A DNA stretch of 38,217 bases from UBA1443 sp964445745 (lineage in GTDB: Bacteria > Omnitrophota > Omnitrophia > Omnitrophales > Aquincolibacteriaceae), in contig CAYULU010000016.1 of assembly GCA_964445745.1 (NCBI GenBank), positions 1 through 38,217 on the forward strand, given 5' to 3'. Shown one piece after another: positions 6,757-14,833 of this stretch. The notes beneath the pieces are model-generated. The model had not been told where the DNA came from and ran no database searches. It saw nothing but the letters and a program-made list of their open reading frames with translations. The position numbers and the translations under genes were made by a program. Position 1 is the first letter of the stretch; every line of letters starts with the position of its first letter.

Positions 6757-9069
6757 ATGAAAAAAAACTCTAATAAAAGGGTGTACCAGATCTTGCGGGA
6801 TTCGGGGTCTGTCCCCGAGGCAGATCTGAAGGAAACTTTGAAAATAGCCGAGACCTCTGGAAAGGAGTTCCTGAGTTTGATCCTGGACGCGGGATTTTTG
6901 GAGGAACGTGCGATTCTTGACATTTTTTCGAAAGCGACCGGATGTTCGGTAGTCAGTCTTAAAACCCTGACTCCGGATCCGATGGTGTTCGGCCATGTCC
7001 CGGTGAAGTTTGCGTCGTATTACCACTTTTTCCCAATTCGGGTGGAAAAAGGTAAGCTTCTCATTGCTACTTCCCGCATTTTTGATATCCATACGCTGGA
7101 TGAAATGCGATTTGCGATGGGATATGAAATGGAAATCTGTTTTGCTCCGGAAAGGGAAATCCAAGAGATGCTCCGGCGGCATTATGGGCTTGCGGCAGAT
7201 ACGGTGGAAAAAATTCTTTCCGAAACCTCCGCTCAGGAGCATTCCTCACCGTCGTCTGAAGTGCCAGAGGTTGAGGATATCGAGAAACTGGCTCAGGCCC
7301 CGTCGGTGGCTCATGTCGTCAACCAGATTATTCTGGACGCCTACAAAAAGCGTGCGAGTGATATTCATCTTGAACCTTTGCAGTCTGGTATTCGTATCCG
7401 TTATCGAATCGACGGAATTTTGCAGGAGGCGCCGGTTCCGCGGGAACTTAAGGATTTTTTTTCTCCGATGCTTTCGCGAATCAAGATTATGGCAAATCTT
7501 AATGTGGCTGAAAAACGTCTGCCTCAAGACGGTAAGTTTCGTGTCAAAACCCAGGAAGAGACTCTGGATCTTCGCGTATCTTTCATCCCCACCGCCAATG
7601 GGGAGAGCGTTGTGCTCCGGATTCTTCCGGGAAAGAATGTGTTTCGCTTTGAACAACTCGGTTTTGAGCCGAAACACCAAAAAATTCTTGAAGAACTTCT
7701 CAATCGTCACAACGGGATCCTTTTTGTGACGGGACCGACAGGAAGCGGCAAAAGTACAACACTCTATGCATCGCTGAACAAGCTTAATTCTCCGGACCGA
7801 AAGATCATTACGATCGAAGATCCGGTGGAGTATGAGTTGGAGGGGGTTAACCAGATCCATGTTAATCCCGATATCGGGCTTAGTTTTGCTAACGGATTGA
7901 GAAGTATGCTCCGCCAGGATCCTGATGTGATGATGGTGGGTGAGGTGCGAGACCTGGAGACGGCAGACATTGCCATTCGTGCCGCCCTGACGGGGCATTT
8001 GATCCTTTCCACTTTACACACGAATGATGCGGCGAGTGGAGTGACCCGTTTGCTGGATATAGGTGTGGCGCCGTATTTAATAGCCTCGAGTGTTGTTGCG
8101 TTTATTGCCCAACGTTTAGTTCGGGTCATCTGCCCTGTTTGCAAGGCAGAAGTTCCGGATATCAAGGAAGAGGTTAAAAATTTAATCGAACGGGAATATG
8201 GGATTCGGAAAACGGATATCCGGGTTTTCAAGGGGAAAGGTTGTGAACAATGTAACTACACGGGATTTCGCGGCCGACTGGCGATTCACGAAGTTCTCCG
8301 TTTGACGGAGCCGATCCGGAAACTCATTATGGATCGTGCAACTGCGGAATCGATTAAAACGGAAGCTGTTCGGCAGGGGATGACGACCTTGCGCTTTAAT
8401 GGCTGGGAGAAGGTCCTACTTGGTCTGACAACCGTGGAAGAAGTTCTGGAAACGACAGAAGATGATCGATTGAAAGACTGGACGGCTGAATCAAAGAATG
8501 CAGTCCCTGAAGTGGATGCGGGGACGATTCGTATCGCGGAAGAAAAATCCGGAATAGATTTGTTGCCTTCAGAGGAAAATCAGGCAGACACGGATGATAA
8601 ATTTACGAATTTGAGAAAGTTTCAACGTCTGACCTGTGAGGTTCCTGTTTTTTTTAAGATCGTGGACTATAAGGGGGGAGATGCCCGAATTATTCAAGCG
8701 AAAAAAGAACTCATGCAAGTAGAGTTTGAAGGAGTGTCTCGCGATCTTAGCGCCGGTGGAATCTATTTTTCAGTTCTTGACCAACCGATCACGGATAAAA
8801 TCGGAGCGATTGAAGGCCCTGTGATTTTGCTGTGGGAGTCGCTCGAGTTGGGGAGTATTCTGGATGTCAGGATTTTGCTACCCAAGGGTGAAAAACCTGT
8901 GCGGTGTATGGCCAAGGTTTGCAGGGTTTTCCGTTCGATGGGGCAGGCCAATAGCGGTGTTGCGGCCTGGTGCCGAATCGGATTATCGTTTCTTGCCCTT
9001 GACAGTGACGATCGGCATCGGCTTATGAAATTTTCGAAAACCAATGCGGAATTCAATGAGCCAGTTTAA
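6757..9069 (+). CDS. gspE: Type II secretion ATPase GspE with a C-terminal PilZ domain
   Basis: The motor ATPase that drives pseudopilus assembly at the inner membrane. An N-terminal GspE/MshE-type domain covers about residues 5-150. The ATPase core has Walker A G326-PTGSGKST (K332), an Asp box, a Walker B MMVGEVRD and a tetracysteine zinc site (C459, C462, C496, C499). Usual GspE proteins end near residue 560; this one continues for about 200 residues. The extension carries the two PilZ signatures for cyclic di-GMP: R620-KFQ-R624 (RxxxR) and D663-LSAGG (DxSxxG). The direct fusion suggests cyclic di-GMP control of secretion. A GACAGGATT ribosome site precedes the ATG, and the end overlaps gspF by 14 bases. 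Confidence 0.95.
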   Translation: MKKNSNKRVYQILRDSGSVPEADLKETLKIAETSGKEFLSLILDAGFLEERAILDIFSKATGCSVVSLKTLTPDPMVFGHVPVKFASYYHFFPIRVEKGKLLIATSRIFDIHTLDEMRFAMGYEMEICFAPEREIQEMLRRHYGLAADTVEKILSETSAQEHSSPSSEVPEVEDIEKLAQAPSVAHVVNQIILDAYKKRASDIHLEPLQSGIRIRYRIDGILQEAPVPRELKDFFSPMLSRIKIMANLNVAEKRLPQDGKFRVKTQEETLDLRVSFIPTANGESVVLRILPGKNVFRFEQLGFEPKHQKILEELLNRHNGILFVTGPTGSGKSTTLYASLNKLNSPDRKIITIEDPVEYELEGVNQIHVNPDIGLSFANGLRSMLRQDPDVMMVGEVRDLETADIAIRAALTGHLILSTLHTNDAASGVTRLLDIGVAPYLIASSVVAFIAQRLVRVICPVCKAEVPDIKEEVKNLIEREYGIRKTDIRVFKGKGCEQCNYTGFRGRLAIHEVLRLTEPIRKLIMDRATAESIKTEAVRQGMTTLRFNGWEKVLLGLTTVEEVLETTEDDRLKDWTAESKNAVPEVDAGTIRIAEEKSGIDLLPSEENQADTDDKFTNLRKFQRLTCEVPVFFKIVDYKGGDARIIQAKKELMQVEFEGVSRDLSAGGIYFSVLDQPITDKIGAIEGPVILLWESLELGSILDVRILLPKGEKPVRCMAKVCRVFRSMGQANSGVAAWCRIGLSFLALDSDDRHRLMKFSKTNAEFNEPV

Positions 9070-10276
9070 GTACGAAGCCAAAAAAGGTAAGGATCTTATC
9101 AAGGGCATTCTTTCTGCTGACACGAAAGACGCGGCAATCGATAAAATTATCGAGATGGGGCTTGTTCCGGTTGAGTTGTTTGAGGAGAAGGGTGGAGGAA
9201 AACAAAGCCGAGTTTTCGGGAGAAATCAGACGCAGATCTTTAAAAATAGCGGGCATACACTCATCGTTTTTTATCGTCAGCTTAGTCGTCTTTTGAAATC
9301 TGGTATTCCCCTCCTTCCCGCATTGGTTCTGGTATCCGAACAGGCTGAAGAAGGGAAATATTATCAGGTGCTTGATGCCATCAAAAACCAGGTGCGTCAG
9401 GGACAGTCTTTGGCTGAAGCCATGACGGAGTACCCCGAGATCTTCAACGCTTTTACGCTAGCCATTGTCGAGATTGGCGAGCATACGGGACATCTGGATG
9501 ATGCGCTTCAGCGCTTGGCAGATTATTATGAAAAGCAATCGGTCACGCGCCAGAAAGTGAAGAATGCGCTGACTTATCCGCTCTTTGTTTTAGCGTTGGG
9601 CGGTTTGGCGCTTGTTTTTTTGCTGAGCTACGTCGTTCCGAAATTCTCAAGGCTTTTTCTGGATCTTGGGCAATCCTTGCCCTGGTTGACACAGGTACTT
9701 ATCGGATTAAGTGAAATGATGTGTCGATATGGATTCGGGATTCTGTTTGGCATTAGCGTATTGGTGTTTCTTGTTCATAACCGGTTAAAAATTCGTGCCT
9801 ATCGGCTTTCTTGGGATCGGATCAAATTGCGACTCCCGCTGGTTGGAAAAATTGTTTTCATGGCCCAGTTTGCGCTTTTTGCCCGCTCGATGGAGATGCT
9901 TCTGAAAGGTGGAGTGCCTCTGCTGAAAGCGCTTCGCACGGCTATTCCTGCCGTTCCGAATGAAGCGATGAAGGAGGATCTTTTTTTAGTGGAACGGTTG
10001 GTTGAACAGGGCGCCAGTTTCAGCGATTCGCTCAAGAGCGGCGGAACGTTCCCGATTTTCGCGATTCATTTACTCCTGGTGGGGGAACAAACGGGCCGGA
10101 TGGATCAATCTTTTGTGGATATTGCCGATTGGTACGAGCAGGAATCTTCTGATGCGGTTCGCTCGCTTGTTCAGTTAATCGAACCGGTAACGATTTTCAT
10201 GATTGGGGCGGTTCTTGGAATTGTCGCAATCGCGATTTTATTGCCGGTCTTTAGTATCGATGCTCTTGTTTCGTAA
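9056..10276 (+). CDS. gspF: Type II secretion inner-membrane platform protein GspF
   Basis: A 406-residue polytopic protein with two GspF (T2SSF) domains. The first lies around residues 60-190 (FYRQLSRLLKSGIPLLPAL, then GxSLAEAM) and the second around 265-385 (LFARSMEMLLKGGVPLLKAL, then VGEQTGRMDQ). Membrane helices occur after each domain, near 170-190, 220-240 and 380-400. The N-terminus MSQFKYEAKKGK is typical of the family. I chose ATG 9056 over the in-frame ATG 9044 because it matches the family start. It overlaps the end of gspE, indicating coupled translation with the ATPase it partners. Confidence 0.95.
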   Translation: MSQFKYEAKKGKDLIKGILSADTKDAAIDKIIEMGLVPVELFEEKGGGKQSRVFGRNQTQIFKNSGHTLIVFYRQLSRLLKSGIPLLPALVLVSEQAEEGKYYQVLDAIKNQVRQGQSLAEAMTEYPEIFNAFTLAIVEIGEHTGHLDDALQRLADYYEKQSVTRQKVKNALTYPLFVLALGGLALVFLLSYVVPKFSRLFLDLGQSLPWLTQVLIGLSEMMCRYGFGILFGISVLVFLVHNRLKIRAYRLSWDRIKLRLPLVGKIVFMAQFALFARSMEMLLKGGVPLLKALRTAIPAVPNEAMKEDLFLVERLVEQGASFSDSLKSGGTFPIFAIHLLLVGEQTGRMDQSFVDIADWYEQESSDAVRSLVQLIEPVTIFMIGAVLGIVAIAILLPVFSIDALVS

Positions 10277-10290
10277 CCTGTGGAGGAAGT

Positions 10291-10737
10291 ATGCGTAAGA
10301 AAAAGCAAGAAGGCTTTTCCCTAATCGAAATCATTCTGGTGGTGGTGATTATCGCGACTCTTTCGGCGATGGTAGTTCCGCGTTTGACGGGCCGATCTGA
10401 ACAGGCGCGGCTGGCTGCTGCGCGCGCGGATATCGAAGTCAATATCCCTACGGCCTTGAAGCTTTATGAGCTGGATAACGGATATTTGCCGACGACGGCC
10501 CAAGGGCTTAATTCACTTCTTCAAAAACCGTCGACGGCCCCGGTGCCCGAAAACTGGAACGGTCCTTACCTCGAAAAACTTCCGGTGGATCCCTGGGGAC
10601 GTCCTTACCAGTATCAATCCCCCGGAACCAATCGGCCTCACGACTATGATCTCTTTTCGTTGGGAAAGGACACTAATCCCGATTCGGCCAAGGACGATGT
10701 CGTGAACTGGATTGTTGCGGGCGCATTTGCTAAGTAG
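10291..10737 (+). CDS. gspG: Major pseudopilin GspG
   Basis: The main pseudopilus subunit. It has a class III prepilin leader MRKKKQEG cut after Gly8, then Phe1 and Glu5 of the mature protein in FSLIEI and a hydrophobic helix. The globular part shows the GspG landmarks: LYELDNGYLPTTAQGLNSLL, GPYLEKLPVDPWGRPYQY and an acidic loop near the end where GspG binds calcium. At 148 residues it is normal in size. A GGAGG ribosome site is present. The processing enzyme (prepilin peptidase) is not in this window. Confidence 0.96.
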   Translation: MRKKKQEGFSLIEIILVVVIIATLSAMVVPRLTGRSEQARLAAARADIEVNIPTALKLYELDNGYLPTTAQGLNSLLQKPSTAPVPENWNGPYLEKLPVDPWGRPYQYQSPGTNRPHDYDLFSLGKDTNPDSAKDDVVNWIVAGAFAK

Positions 10738-10738
10738 T

Positions 10739-11164
10739 ATGAAACCCGAATCTGACCGTGTTTGTGGCCAAGGTGGAAAGGGTTTCACACTCATCGAGGT
10801 GGTTCTGAGTATTGTTGTTCTGGCGGTGGGGTTGGTTTTTGTGCAGCGCACTCTTTTGGGTTCATTCACAGCCTTAAATACGATCGAGCATTGGAGCCAG
10901 GCTGAGCAGATACTGGATGAGAAAATTTGGGATGTGAAGCGACGAGTTCGTGAGCAGGGAAGGACTGTTCAGCGTGAGAGTCAAAACGAGATGTTCCTTG
11001 GGAACGAAAAAGTTTACCGCGGCAATATGGATATTCACTGGATGGATCCCCAGGGGCGTTTAATCAAGGTCAACGCACAAATTGCATGGGGACGGACCGG
11101 AATGAGCCACATCATTAAACGTACGATTTATCTTTGGGTGCCGCATGCGACGTGGAAAGGCTAG
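10739..11164 (+). CDS. gspI: Minor pseudopilin, GspI-like
   Basis: A 141-residue prepilin with a longer leader cut after Gly15, then FTLIEVVLSIVVLAVGLV. This N-terminus and the position between gspG and gspJ fit GspI; GspH cannot be excluded. The ATG begins one base after the gspG stop, so translation is coupled. It would form part of the pseudopilus tip with GspJ and GspK. The C-terminal half is short and poorly conserved. It overlaps gspJ by 20 bases. Confidence 0.8.
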   Translation: MKPESDRVCGQGGKGFTLIEVVLSIVVLAVGLVFVQRTLLGSFTALNTIEHWSQAEQILDEKIWDVKRRVREQGRTVQRESQNEMFLGNEKVYRGNMDIHWMDPQGRLIKVNAQIAWGRTGMSHIIKRTIYLWVPHATWKG

Positions 11165-11744
11165 CGGTTTCACGTTTATTGAAATCATTGTTGTGACCGT
11201 CATTGTGGCGACGCTGAGTGCAGCGCTTTATGCGACGTTTTCACAAGGGGTGCGTCTTTGGGGAAGAGTAGCAAAGGACCGTGGCGAATGGAAAGCGGAT
11301 GTTTGGCTTGACAAAATGACCGGAGAACTCAGAAATACTTTTCATGATCCTCAATGGAGGTTCAGGGGAACAAGGGCGGAACTTTTTTTTTCGTCTCTTG
11401 ACCGGCTGAACACCGAAAAAGCTCAAGGGACATTACCTGTTCATGTTTGTTATTCTTATGACCCCAAAAAGAAAAATTTGATTTTGCAGGCGTTTCCTTT
11501 CGAAGACGTTCTGCTGAAAAAGATAAAGTCCCCAACGCACCTATCTGTGCTTGACAAGGTGAGGTCATTTGATTTGCGGTACTATGCCTATGACGCGAAA
11601 GTTCGGACCCATCGGTGGGAAACTCAATGGACTCAAGATTGCTTTCCGGAAGCCGTAAAAGTTACCATCGAGCTTGAGCCCATAAAACACCGAAAGTGGA
11701 TTCGCATTATTTCCATCCCGACGGAGAACCCATGCCCGGCATGA
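11145..11744 (+). CDS. gspJ: Minor pseudopilin GspJ
   Basis: A 199-residue prepilin with leader MRRGKASG, then FTFIEIIVVTVIVATLSAALYATF. The features LWGRVAKDRGEWKADVWLDKM, an aromatic-rich middle and a YYAYD strand with a late HRWETQW segment match the GspJ layout. It sits in the usual G-I-J order and would join GspI and GspK at the pseudopilus tip. The reading frame overlaps both neighbours (20 bases with gspI, 13 with gspL), which points to tightly coupled translation. GspJ is the best call; a generic type II secretion minor pseudopilin is the fallback. Confidence 0.85.
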   Translation: MRRGKASGFTFIEIIVVTVIVATLSAALYATFSQGVRLWGRVAKDRGEWKADVWLDKMTGELRNTFHDPQWRFRGTRAELFFSSLDRLNTEKAQGTLPVHVCYSYDPKKKNLILQAFPFEDVLLKKIKSPTHLSVLDKVRSFDLRYYAYDAKVRTHRWETQWTQDCFPEAVKVTIELEPIKHRKWIRIISIPTENPCPA

Positions 11745-13264
11745 TTGGTAGACAGCATACGCATCGTTCATCTTCGCAAAATAAGCGGAGTTTTTTTAAG
11801 TTCGGCCAGTTTGTTTCGATTCCGCCTACCCTTGTCGTATCTCTTGATTCGGAAACAGTTAAAATGGCACATGGGCGGCTTCTTCAGGATCGTTTTGTGA
11901 TTGAAGGTGCTTTTTCGATGGAGCTTGGAGCCAAAAGTGATGAGCAGATTAGCAGTGCTGTTCTGCTTTACTGTCAGACCCAGAAAATAACCCCCGGGCA
12001 GATCCTGGGACTTATTTCCCCCAAATTTTTTATTTCTAAAAATGTTGATGTCCCTTCCACAAACCGCGAGGAAGTTGCGAAAATTATTGATCTCCAGGCG
12101 GGTCGGTTTACGCCTTATGCCCGGGAGGAGATTGCGATTGACTTTACTTGTCTGGAAGGTGTTGTGCAACATTTCACCAATGTCCTCCTTTTTATCGTAA
12201 ACCGGAAAATCGTGGAGCGTCTTGTTGCTGTTTTGGGGAATGCCAAACTCCGGATTGACAAAGTGGTGGTGGCCTCCCACTGCATGGCAGCCACATATGG
12301 GATTGTCGATCGGGATGTTTCTCAGGAGGGAGGATTGGGAGGGATTCACATGGGAGAGGACTCTTCGGAGTTGACGGTACTGGACAAGAAACAGGTGGTT
12401 TTTGTCCGGCACATTCCTGTGGGTGCCCGTACGTTTCGGAAAAATCCCGAGAAGTTCCGGATTGATTTTGCGCAGGAATTGACTCGGTCAATCGGGGCTT
12501 ATCATGACCAGGGGATTGGTCGACCGATTCGGAAGCTTTTGATCACCGGTCTTGTGGACGATCTTGGGCCGATGGGTGATATTTTAAATCAGGTTTCGCC
12601 GGTGCCACTTGGGAAGATCGAAGTCACGGGGTTTGACTATCGAAAATATTTTAATGTTTCAGATTCGGTGATGAGCCATGTCCAACAGGCTCCCGCTGTT
12701 TCTTTTTTTGAGCTCTTTTCCGTACTGGCCCATTTGGATCAAAACAAAGTGGACCTCCTTTTGCCGGAGTTGAAACTTCGGCGAAAAGTCCGTGATATGA
12801 GCCGGGACATTTTGGGGTTTGGAGTCTGGATTATGGCGATTTTTCTTCTCGTGAGTCTGTTTATGGGGAGTAAGATCTATTTTAAAAAAGCACTTAACCA
12901 GAAACTTCAACGTATCAGTCATCAGTATGGTGAACAGGCTAAATCTCTTGAGGTGATTTCGACGAAAAACCGGATTGTCAAGAAGGTTATTGCGAAGCGA
13001 GGAAAAGAGCTCGTGGTGTTAAATATCATCAGCGGATTTATCGGAGATGACCTCTATCTTTCACAGATTAATTATGATAGCGCGGGGACTGTTTCGATTG
13101 CGGGTACTGCCGATTCGATGTCGCGGGTTTTTTCGTTTGTGACGCAGTTAAAACACTCCAACTATTTTAAATCGGTTGAAGCCAAGGAAACCAAATCGCG
13201 AAAAGAGGGCAAGCAGGATGTTGCCGATTTTTTGATTGATTGCGAATTGGCGGAAGGATTCTGA
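11732..13264 (+). CDS. gspL: Type II secretion assembly protein GspL-like (PilM-PilN fusion)
   Basis: About 510 residues. The first 340 residues are an actin-like PilM/GspL cytoplasmic domain, with LVVSLDSETVKMAHG as the phosphate-1 type strand and VPSTNREEVAKIIDLQAGRFTP, a typical PilM block. A single membrane helix lies near residues 370-390 (FGVWIMAIFLLVSLFMG). The C-terminal periplasmic part is PilN-like, with a coiled segment followed by a ferredoxin-like fold. GspL normally holds GspE at the membrane, so it is the likely dock for the PilZ-bearing ATPase. ATG 11732 has GGAGA upstream; ATG 11741 is an alternative. Overlap with gspJ suggests coupling. Confidence 0.85.
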   Translation: MPGMIGRQHTHRSSSQNKRSFFKFGQFVSIPPTLVVSLDSETVKMAHGRLLQDRFVIEGAFSMELGAKSDEQISSAVLLYCQTQKITPGQILGLISPKFFISKNVDVPSTNREEVAKIIDLQAGRFTPYAREEIAIDFTCLEGVVQHFTNVLLFIVNRKIVERLVAVLGNAKLRIDKVVVASHCMAATYGIVDRDVSQEGGLGGIHMGEDSSELTVLDKKQVVFVRHIPVGARTFRKNPEKFRIDFAQELTRSIGAYHDQGIGRPIRKLLITGLVDDLGPMGDILNQVSPVPLGKIEVTGFDYRKYFNVSDSVMSHVQQAPAVSFFELFSVLAHLDQNKVDLLLPELKLRRKVRDMSRDILGFGVWIMAIFLLVSLFMGSKIYFKKALNQKLQRISHQYGEQAKSLEVISTKNRIVKKVIAKRGKELVVLNIISGFIGDDLYLSQINYDSAGTVSIAGTADSMSRVFSFVTQLKHSNYFKSVEAKETKSRKEGKQDVADFLIDCELAEGF

Positions 13265-13266
13265 CG

Positions 13267-13881
13267 ATGGCGAAAAAGGCCCAAGGCGGTAAATTTAACT
13301 TCAATGAGATGATATCTCAAATGAGTTCTCAAAACCGGATCCTTTTTGTTGTGACCGTGATTATGGTTGCGCTCGCCTTGATGGATCGCTTGATGATCGG
13401 CCCGTTTAGTTCCCAAATGAAATACATGGAAGCGGAAAATCAGGCGCAGATGGAAAACCTTAAGCGCAGTCACCGGATTATTTCGTTTCGGGACGGGATT
13501 ATGGAGGAGTATCAAAAATACAGTACATACATGGACACGGGAGCCATGAAACAGGAAGAAATTGTGGCGGCTCTTTTAAAAAAGATTGAAACGCTTGCGG
13601 GTCAACAATCCGTTTTGATTACGAATGTTCGACCGGATGATGTGGAGGAAAAACCTAATTTCCGGATTTATAAAACCAGCATTGATTGTGAAGGAAAACT
13701 CGAAAATTTGCTAATGTTCATTCATTTATTGGAACAATCCGATTATCTGTTTCAGGTTGAGCGTTATTCCATGGGGCCTAAATCCAAGGGATCTGACATC
13801 ATAAAATGCACGCTGGATATTGCCCGTATTCTAATTGCTGTCGAAAAACCCAACCTTGCGTTGGAATCCAGAAGGTTTTGA
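13267..13881 (+). CDS. gspM: Type II secretion protein GspM / PilO-like
   Basis: A 204-residue bitopic protein: short basic N-terminus, one membrane helix at about residues 25-43 (ILFVVTVIMVALALMDRLM), a coiled-coil stretch, then a PilO-type ferredoxin-like domain that includes a central glutamine-rich helix and LENLLMFIHLLEQSDYLFQVER. Its place directly after the PilM-PilN fusion reproduces the PilM-N-O order. The partner contact is expected to be with the periplasmic part of GspL. It starts 2 bases after the gspL stop. Sequence conservation in this family is low, so the call relies on layout and context. Confidence 0.8.
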   Translation: MAKKAQGGKFNFNEMISQMSSQNRILFVVTVIMVALALMDRLMIGPFSSQMKYMEAENQAQMENLKRSHRIISFRDGIMEEYQKYSTYMDTGAMKQEEIVAALLKKIETLAGQQSVLITNVRPDDVEEKPNFRIYKTSIDCEGKLENLLMFIHLLEQSDYLFQVERYSMGPKSKGSDIIKCTLDIARILIAVEKPNLALESRRF

Positions 13882-13882
13882 T

Positions 13883-14704
13883 ATGAGGATTTTTGCCCTA
13901 GTGGCTCTTTTCTCTTGTCTCCTCGTTCCTTTTGTTTTTCCCGGGATTACGCGAGATGATTATCAACGAGCCATGGATCTATTTGAAGATGGACAATACA
14001 ACGATTCGATCGCGATCCTGAAGGCCTCGCTTGATCAGGACCCGAATCAAGCGGTCTTGTATAACCTGCTCGGGATGATCTATTTGAAACAGGACGAATC
14101 GATTGCCAGCGCGATCGGCTCTTTTGAGGAGGCGGTTCGGATCGATCCTGATTACGCGGACGCCTATTTCAACCTGGCTTCCACCTATGCCAGCTCCTCG
14201 AACAGGCCCGAGCTTGCGGCCGATTATTTCAAGAAGACTCTGGAGGCTGATCCGAAATATGTTCGGGCTTATTTTGGTCTCGGATGGTTTGTCCTTACGA
14301 CCCAGGAGAAACCGGAGGAAGCGTCGGAATATTTCAAAAAGGCAGTCGAATATTTCCCGGATTTCGCGGAAGCTTATTATGGTCTTGGTCTTTCCTATAT
14401 TCAAATGGGAAAAGCGCCGCTGGCACTTGAGTCGATTTCCAAAGTTAGGGCTATGGGTCGAGAAGACTTGGCTTATTATCTCGAAACCATTCTTCGGGGT
14501 GGGAAGGTCTCTGTCCCGATATCGGAAGATCCACTTGCTGAGACTCCTTTGGTGGATAACGAAACTTCGCCTTCGCAAGAAACGATTCCGGAGCAATGGA
14601 CGGGATCTTCCGAACCAATAGTGGGCCAAGAGGATGAGGTTTCGAAGGGGATGACCGATCAAGATGGGATTTCAGAGAACAGTAATCCTTTTCAGCTTTA
14701 TTAG
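13883..14704 (+). CDS. Exported tetratricopeptide-repeat protein
   Basis: A signal peptide (MRIFALVALFSCLLVPFVFPG) precedes about four to five TPR units over residues 25-190, each with the A-x-x-x-LG/A-x-x-Y pattern (for example YADAYFNLASTYASSSNRPELAADYFKK and VRAYFGLGW). The last 85 residues are acidic, low in complexity and probably disordered, ending NPFQLY. It begins one base after the gspM stop. In secretion systems, exported TPR proteins often act as pilotins or scaffold partners of the secretin, but which partner applies here is not visible. No secretin gene lies in this window. Confidence 0.85.
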   Translation: MRIFALVALFSCLLVPFVFPGITRDDYQRAMDLFEDGQYNDSIAILKASLDQDPNQAVLYNLLGMIYLKQDESIASAIGSFEEAVRIDPDYADAYFNLASTYASSSNRPELAADYFKKTLEADPKYVRAYFGLGWFVLTTQEKPEEASEYFKKAVEYFPDFAEAYYGLGLSYIQMGKAPLALESISKVRAMGREDLAYYLETILRGGKVSVPISEDPLAETPLVDNETSPSQETIPEQWTGSSEPIVGQEDEVSKGMTDQDGISENSNPFQLY

Positions 14705-14754
14705 ATTTCTGCCCCGTCATTTTTCGATGTGTTGATTCCCCTGAGGGTGGATAC

Positions 14755-14776
14755 TTTCAAGCGATATTTCAAGCGA
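14755..14776 (+). repeat. Direct repeat of TTTCAAGCGA with 12-bp period
   Basis: Two identical 10-base units (14755-14764 and 14767-14776) are separated by TA. They lie in the only sizeable gap inside the long operon, about 58 bases before the oligosaccharyltransferase start. Spacing of about one helical turn suggests a possible protein binding site, but no clear promoter was identified in the gap. It may be chance. Confidence 0.4.
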
Positions 14777-14833
14777 AGGCATTTTAAGGTTCAGTCTGGA
14801 CATATGTGTACCCATAGGTCTTGAGAAAATTCT

